A stretch of 64,000 nt of DNA from the NCBI RefSeq assembly GCF_016887565.1, contig NZ_CP069396.1, positions 3,003,001-3,067,000 on the forward strand, in the 5' to 3' direction. The notes below the pieces were generated by a model. The model did not search any database, was not told where the DNA came from, and saw only the letters and a program-made list of their open reading frames with translations. Of this stretch, positions 61,474-64,000 are shown piece by piece (position 1 is the first letter of the stretch; each line of letters begins with the position of its first letter). Origin of the DNA: Archangium violaceum. GTDB taxonomy: Bacteria; Myxococcota; Myxococcia; Myxococcales; Myxococcaceae. Made by a program: the position numbers and the translations under genes.

Positions 61474-62480
61474 GGTGGCTGGCTCTCTCCGCGTTTCTCT
61501 TCGTCTCGCCGGCCCTGGCCCAGACCCCGGCCGCTCCCGCTCCGGCCCAGGCCGCGAAGCTGCCGGAGGTGGAGCCCTCGGGCTTCCAGGCCAGCGTGCA
61601 GCCCGAGCGGGTGCTCCTGGGCGAGCCCTTCACCTACGAGCTCGTCATCACCCACCCGGCCAACCAGCGCTACGAGCTGGAGCTGCCGCCGGACCTCGGC
61701 GACTTCGAGCTGCTGTCCCAGGCTCGCACGCCGCCGCAGGCCGGCAAGGAGCCCGCCGTCACCCTGTTCCGGTTGAAGCTGTCCGCCTTCAACCTGGGCA
61801 TGGTGACGCTGCCGGAAGTGCCCTTCCTCGTGTCCACGCCGGACGGCCCCAAGCGCTTCGTGGCCCCGGGCCGCACCCTCGAGGTGGGCTCCACCCTGCC
61901 CGAGGACGCCGAGTCCAAGGGCGCCGACCTCAAGGACATCCAGCCGCCCACCGAGGTGGCCATCCGCTCCTGGATGCTCCTCTGGGGGCTGCTGGGGGCG
62001 CTGGCCGCCGCCGCACTCGCATGGGGGGCGTACCGGCTCTTCCAGAAGTACCGCAACCGCCCCCAGGCCGCCGCGGAGCCGCCCGCGCCACTGGACGTGC
62101 GCACCCGCCGGGCGCTCGAGGCACTCAAGGCCGAGAACCTGCACGCCCAGGGCAGGGTGAAGGACTTCTACTTCCGGCTGTCGGAGATCGTCCGAGGCTA
62201 CCTCGGCGAGCGCTACGGCTTCGATGCCCTCGAGTGCACCAGCTCGGAGCTGATGGCGAAGCTGCGGCGCATACACACCCCCGGCCTGCCCGAGGACGGG
62301 CTGCTGCGCTTCGTCTCCGAGTCGGACATGGTGAAGTATGCCCGCGCCGAGTCCTCGCCGGAGTCGTGCGGCGCGGCGTTGGCCTTCGGCTACGAGTTGC
62401 TGGACAAGACCTGGCCCCCTCCACCGCCCCCCGGGGCCGCCCCCTCCGTGTCCCATGCTTCCGGACCTCGCGTTCCATAG
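61470..62480 (+). CDS. BatD-like exported membrane protein
   Basis: A 336-residue protein with signal peptide MRWLALSAFLFVSPALA. A strand-rich periplasmic domain (SVQPERVLLGEPFTYELVITH, YELELPPDLGDFELLSQ) leads to one membrane helix near 168-190 (SWMLLWGLLGALAAAALAWGAYRLF) and a cytoplasmic domain with EIVRGYLGERYGFDALECTSSEL. This is the arrangement of the small BatD-type component of MoxR-Bat loci. It overlaps the DUF58 gene by four bases and the next gene by 26. Confidence 0.75.
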   Translation: MRWLALSAFLFVSPALAQTPAAPAPAQAAKLPEVEPSGFQASVQPERVLLGEPFTYELVITHPANQRYELELPPDLGDFELLSQARTPPQAGKEPAVTLFRLKLSAFNLGMVTLPEVPFLVSTPDGPKRFVAPGRTLEVGSTLPEDAESKGADLKDIQPPTEVAIRSWMLLWGLLGALAAAALAWGAYRLFQKYRNRPQAAAEPPAPLDVRTRRALEALKAENLHAQGRVKDFYFRLSEIVRGYLGERYGFDALECTSSELMAKLRRIHTPGLPEDGLLRFVSESDMVKYARAESSPESCGAALAFGYELLDKTWPPPPPPGAAPSVSHASGPRVP

Positions 62481-63465
62481 CCCCGAGTACCTCTGGGGAT
62501 TGCTGCTCGTGCCGGTGCTGCTGGCCTGGGCCTGGCGTGAGCGGCGCTCCCGTGCCGCGCTGCGCTTCTCCGCGGCGCACGTGCTCGCCCGCCAGGGCCG
62601 CGGCCTGCGCACGTACATGCTGCCGATGCTGCCCTTCATGCGCGCCTTCGCGGTGGCCGCCGCCATCGTCGCGCTCGCCCGGCCCCAGTCCCGCGACTCG
62701 CGCGTGCGGGACTTGAGCGTCGAGGGCATCGACATCGTCGTCGCGCTCGACCTGTCCACCTCCATGGAGGCCGGCGACTTCCGCCCGCAGAACCGCCTCC
62801 ACGTGGCCAAGGAGGTGCTCGCCGAGTTCATCTCCAACCGCGTCAACGACCGCATCGGCCTGGTGGTGTTCGCCGGCGCGGCCTACACGCAGGCGCCCCT
62901 GACGCTCGACTACGGCGTGCTCAAGGAGGTGCTGCGGCAGTTGCGCACCCGCGTGCTCGAGGACGGCACCGCCATTGGCGACGCGCTCGCCACCGCGCTC
63001 AACCGCCTCCGGGACTCCGAGGCCAAGAGTCGCGTGGTGGTGCTCATCACCGACGGTGACAACAACTCCGGCAAGATTTCGCCGCTGGACGCCGCTCACA
63101 TGGCGAAGTCGCTGAACATCCCCATCTACAGCATCCTCGTGGGCAAGGGCGGCAAGGTGCCCTTCCCGCAGGGCACGGACCTGTTCGGCAACACCGTCTG
63201 GCGTGAGACGGAGATTCCCATCAACCCCGAGCTGCTGCAGGACATCGCCGACTCCACCGGCGGCGAGTACTACCGCGCCACGGACCCGGAGGGCCTCAAG
63301 CAGGGCCTCCAGAAGGTGCTGGACTCGCTGGAGCGCTCCAAGCTGATGGAGGGCGGGGCCTCGGCCAACTACCGCGAGGACTACCACCCGTACCTGCTGC
63401 TGGCCTTCGGACTCGCCGCGCTGGAGCTCTTCCTGCGCGCCACCTTCCTGAGGGTGTTCCCGTGA
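62455..63465 (+). CDS. batA: VWA-domain membrane protein, BatA-like
   Basis: A 336-residue protein with a helix near the N-terminus (YLWGLLLVPVLLAWAW), a second near 62-75 (MRAFAVAAAIVALARP), a VWA domain from about 92 to 285, and a C-terminal helix (YLLLAFGLAALELFLRATFL). MIDAS residues are Asp99, Ser101 and Ser103 in VALDLSTSMEAGD with ITDGD later. Bat proteins were named for Bacteroides aerotolerance and act with MoxR. The 5' end overlaps the BatD-like gene by 26 bases. Confidence 0.92.
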   Translation: MLPDLAFHSPEYLWGLLLVPVLLAWAWRERRSRAALRFSAAHVLARQGRGLRTYMLPMLPFMRAFAVAAAIVALARPQSRDSRVRDLSVEGIDIVVALDLSTSMEAGDFRPQNRLHVAKEVLAEFISNRVNDRIGLVVFAGAAYTQAPLTLDYGVLKEVLRQLRTRVLEDGTAIGDALATALNRLRDSEAKSRVVVLITDGDNNSGKISPLDAAHMAKSLNIPIYSILVGKGGKVPFPQGTDLFGNTVWRETEIPINPELLQDIADSTGGEYYRATDPEGLKQGLQKVLDSLERSKLMEGGASANYREDYHPYLLLAFGLAALELFLRATFLRVFP

Positions 63466-64000
63466 TGCCGACGGACCCCTGGCGCTTCACCATCCTCGGC
63501 TACCAGGTGGGGCTCGCCAGGCCCGCCTTCCTCGCGCTGTGCGCGGCGGGCGTGCTGGTGGGCACCCTGGCCCTCGTGTCCGCGCTGCGCCGCCGCGGCC
63601 GTGTGAGCGCGCTGCTCAACGAGCGGCTCGTGGACAAGCTGGCCCCCGGCATCTCTCGCTGGCGCCCGGCGGTGCAGGGCGGCTTCTACGGGCTGGGGCT
63701 GCTCCTCTTCGGGCTGGCGCTGGCCCAGCCCCAATGCGGCACCAAGAGCGAGCTGACGAAGCGGCGCGGCATCGACGTGGTGGTGGCGCTGGACGCCTCC
63801 AAGTCCATGCTCGCGCGCGACGTGCAGCCCAGCCGCCTGGAGCGCGCCAAGCTGGAGCTCACCACGCTGCTCGACGAGCTGAAGGGAGACCGGGTGGGCC
63901 TGGTGGCCTTCGCGGGCGATGCCTTCATCCAGTCGCCCCTCACCTCGGACTACTCGGCGGTGAAGCTCTTCCTGCGCGCGGTGGAGCCGGAGCAGATGCC
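63465..64000 (+). CDS. batB: second VWA-domain membrane protein, BatB-like (3' end cut off)
   Basis: The gene runs off the window after 178 codons. It opens with two hydrophobic helices (LARPAFLALCAAGVLVGTLALVSAL, GGFYGLGLLLFGLALAQP) and a VWA domain with MIDAS residues Asp110, Ser112 and Ser114 in VVALDASKSMLARDV. The ATG at 63465 overlaps the batA stop by one base; a GTG at 63462 is also possible. It should pair with BatA. Confidence 0.9.
   Translation, partial: MPTDPWRFTILGYQVGLARPAFLALCAAGVLVGTLALVSALRRRGRVSALLNERLVDKLAPGISRWRPAVQGGFYGLGLLLFGLALAQPQCGTKSELTKRRGIDVVVALDASKSMLARDVQPSRLERAKLELTTLLDELKGDRVGLVAFAGDAFIQSPLTSDYSAVKLFLRAVEPEQM

Overview
The window looks like chromosome of a fruiting myxobacterium (Myxococcota, Cystobacterineae such as Archangium, Cystobacter or Myxococcus relatives). 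This is inferred from the very high G+C, frequent GTG starts, eukaryote-like Ser/Thr kinase with PEGA repeats, DUF2381 paralogues found mainly in myxobacteria, a SitA-like lipoprotein toxin, and many two-component and lipoprotein genes. I saw no rRNA, tRNA, CRISPR, integrase or phage genes.

Layout. 1-12394 is a nucleoside uptake and salvage region: after a cut-off MBL-fold protein come deoC, a DksA-like zinc protein and a PGM2-type sugar phosphomutase. A three-gene BMP-type ABC nucleoside importer (minus) diverges from a pyrimidine phosphorylase, punA, a PilZ gene and cdd. Together these could import nucleosides, split them to base plus (deoxy)ribose-1-phosphate, isomerise the sugar phosphate and cleave it with DeoC. 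12435-16718 holds a Tat-exported aldo/keto reductase, a secreted alpha-amylase with an A+T-rich regulatory stretch, and a purine-deaminase-like amidohydrolase. 16905-19703 is a PspA envelope-stress cluster. 19797-20859 is a compositionally different two-gene insert. 20923-27755 carries a cysteine-cluster/TPR protein, a secreted esterase, and a lipoprotein plus MacB/FtsX-like ABC operon with overlapping genes.

27869-40667 is signalling-rich: a Ser/Thr kinase, a CDC48-like AAA ATPase, a double KaiC-domain ATPase overlapping a receiver-kinase hybrid, a sterol-desaturase-family protein, a Kelch-repeat lipoprotein, and a membrane histidine kinase overlapping a TAXI binding protein. 40686-52533 holds a MltD-like transglycosylase, a metallophosphatase-like/tetraheme cytochrome fusion with a response regulator, MscS, ZIP, CBS, methyltransferase, AlkD-like and hydrolase genes, and a pair of coupled nucleotidyltransferases.

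52603-58446 is an accessory zone: a complete IS5-family element with intact ends inserted just before a DUF2381 gene, a small lipoprotein, a frameshifted DUF2381 fragment, and a SitA-like polymorphic lipoprotein toxin followed by a pentapeptide-like candidate immunity gene. 58481-64000 returns to conserved genes: an alpha/beta hydrolase and a MoxR-DUF58-Bat operon that runs off the right edge. A palindromic repeat family (five copies at three loci) sits at gene 3' ends.
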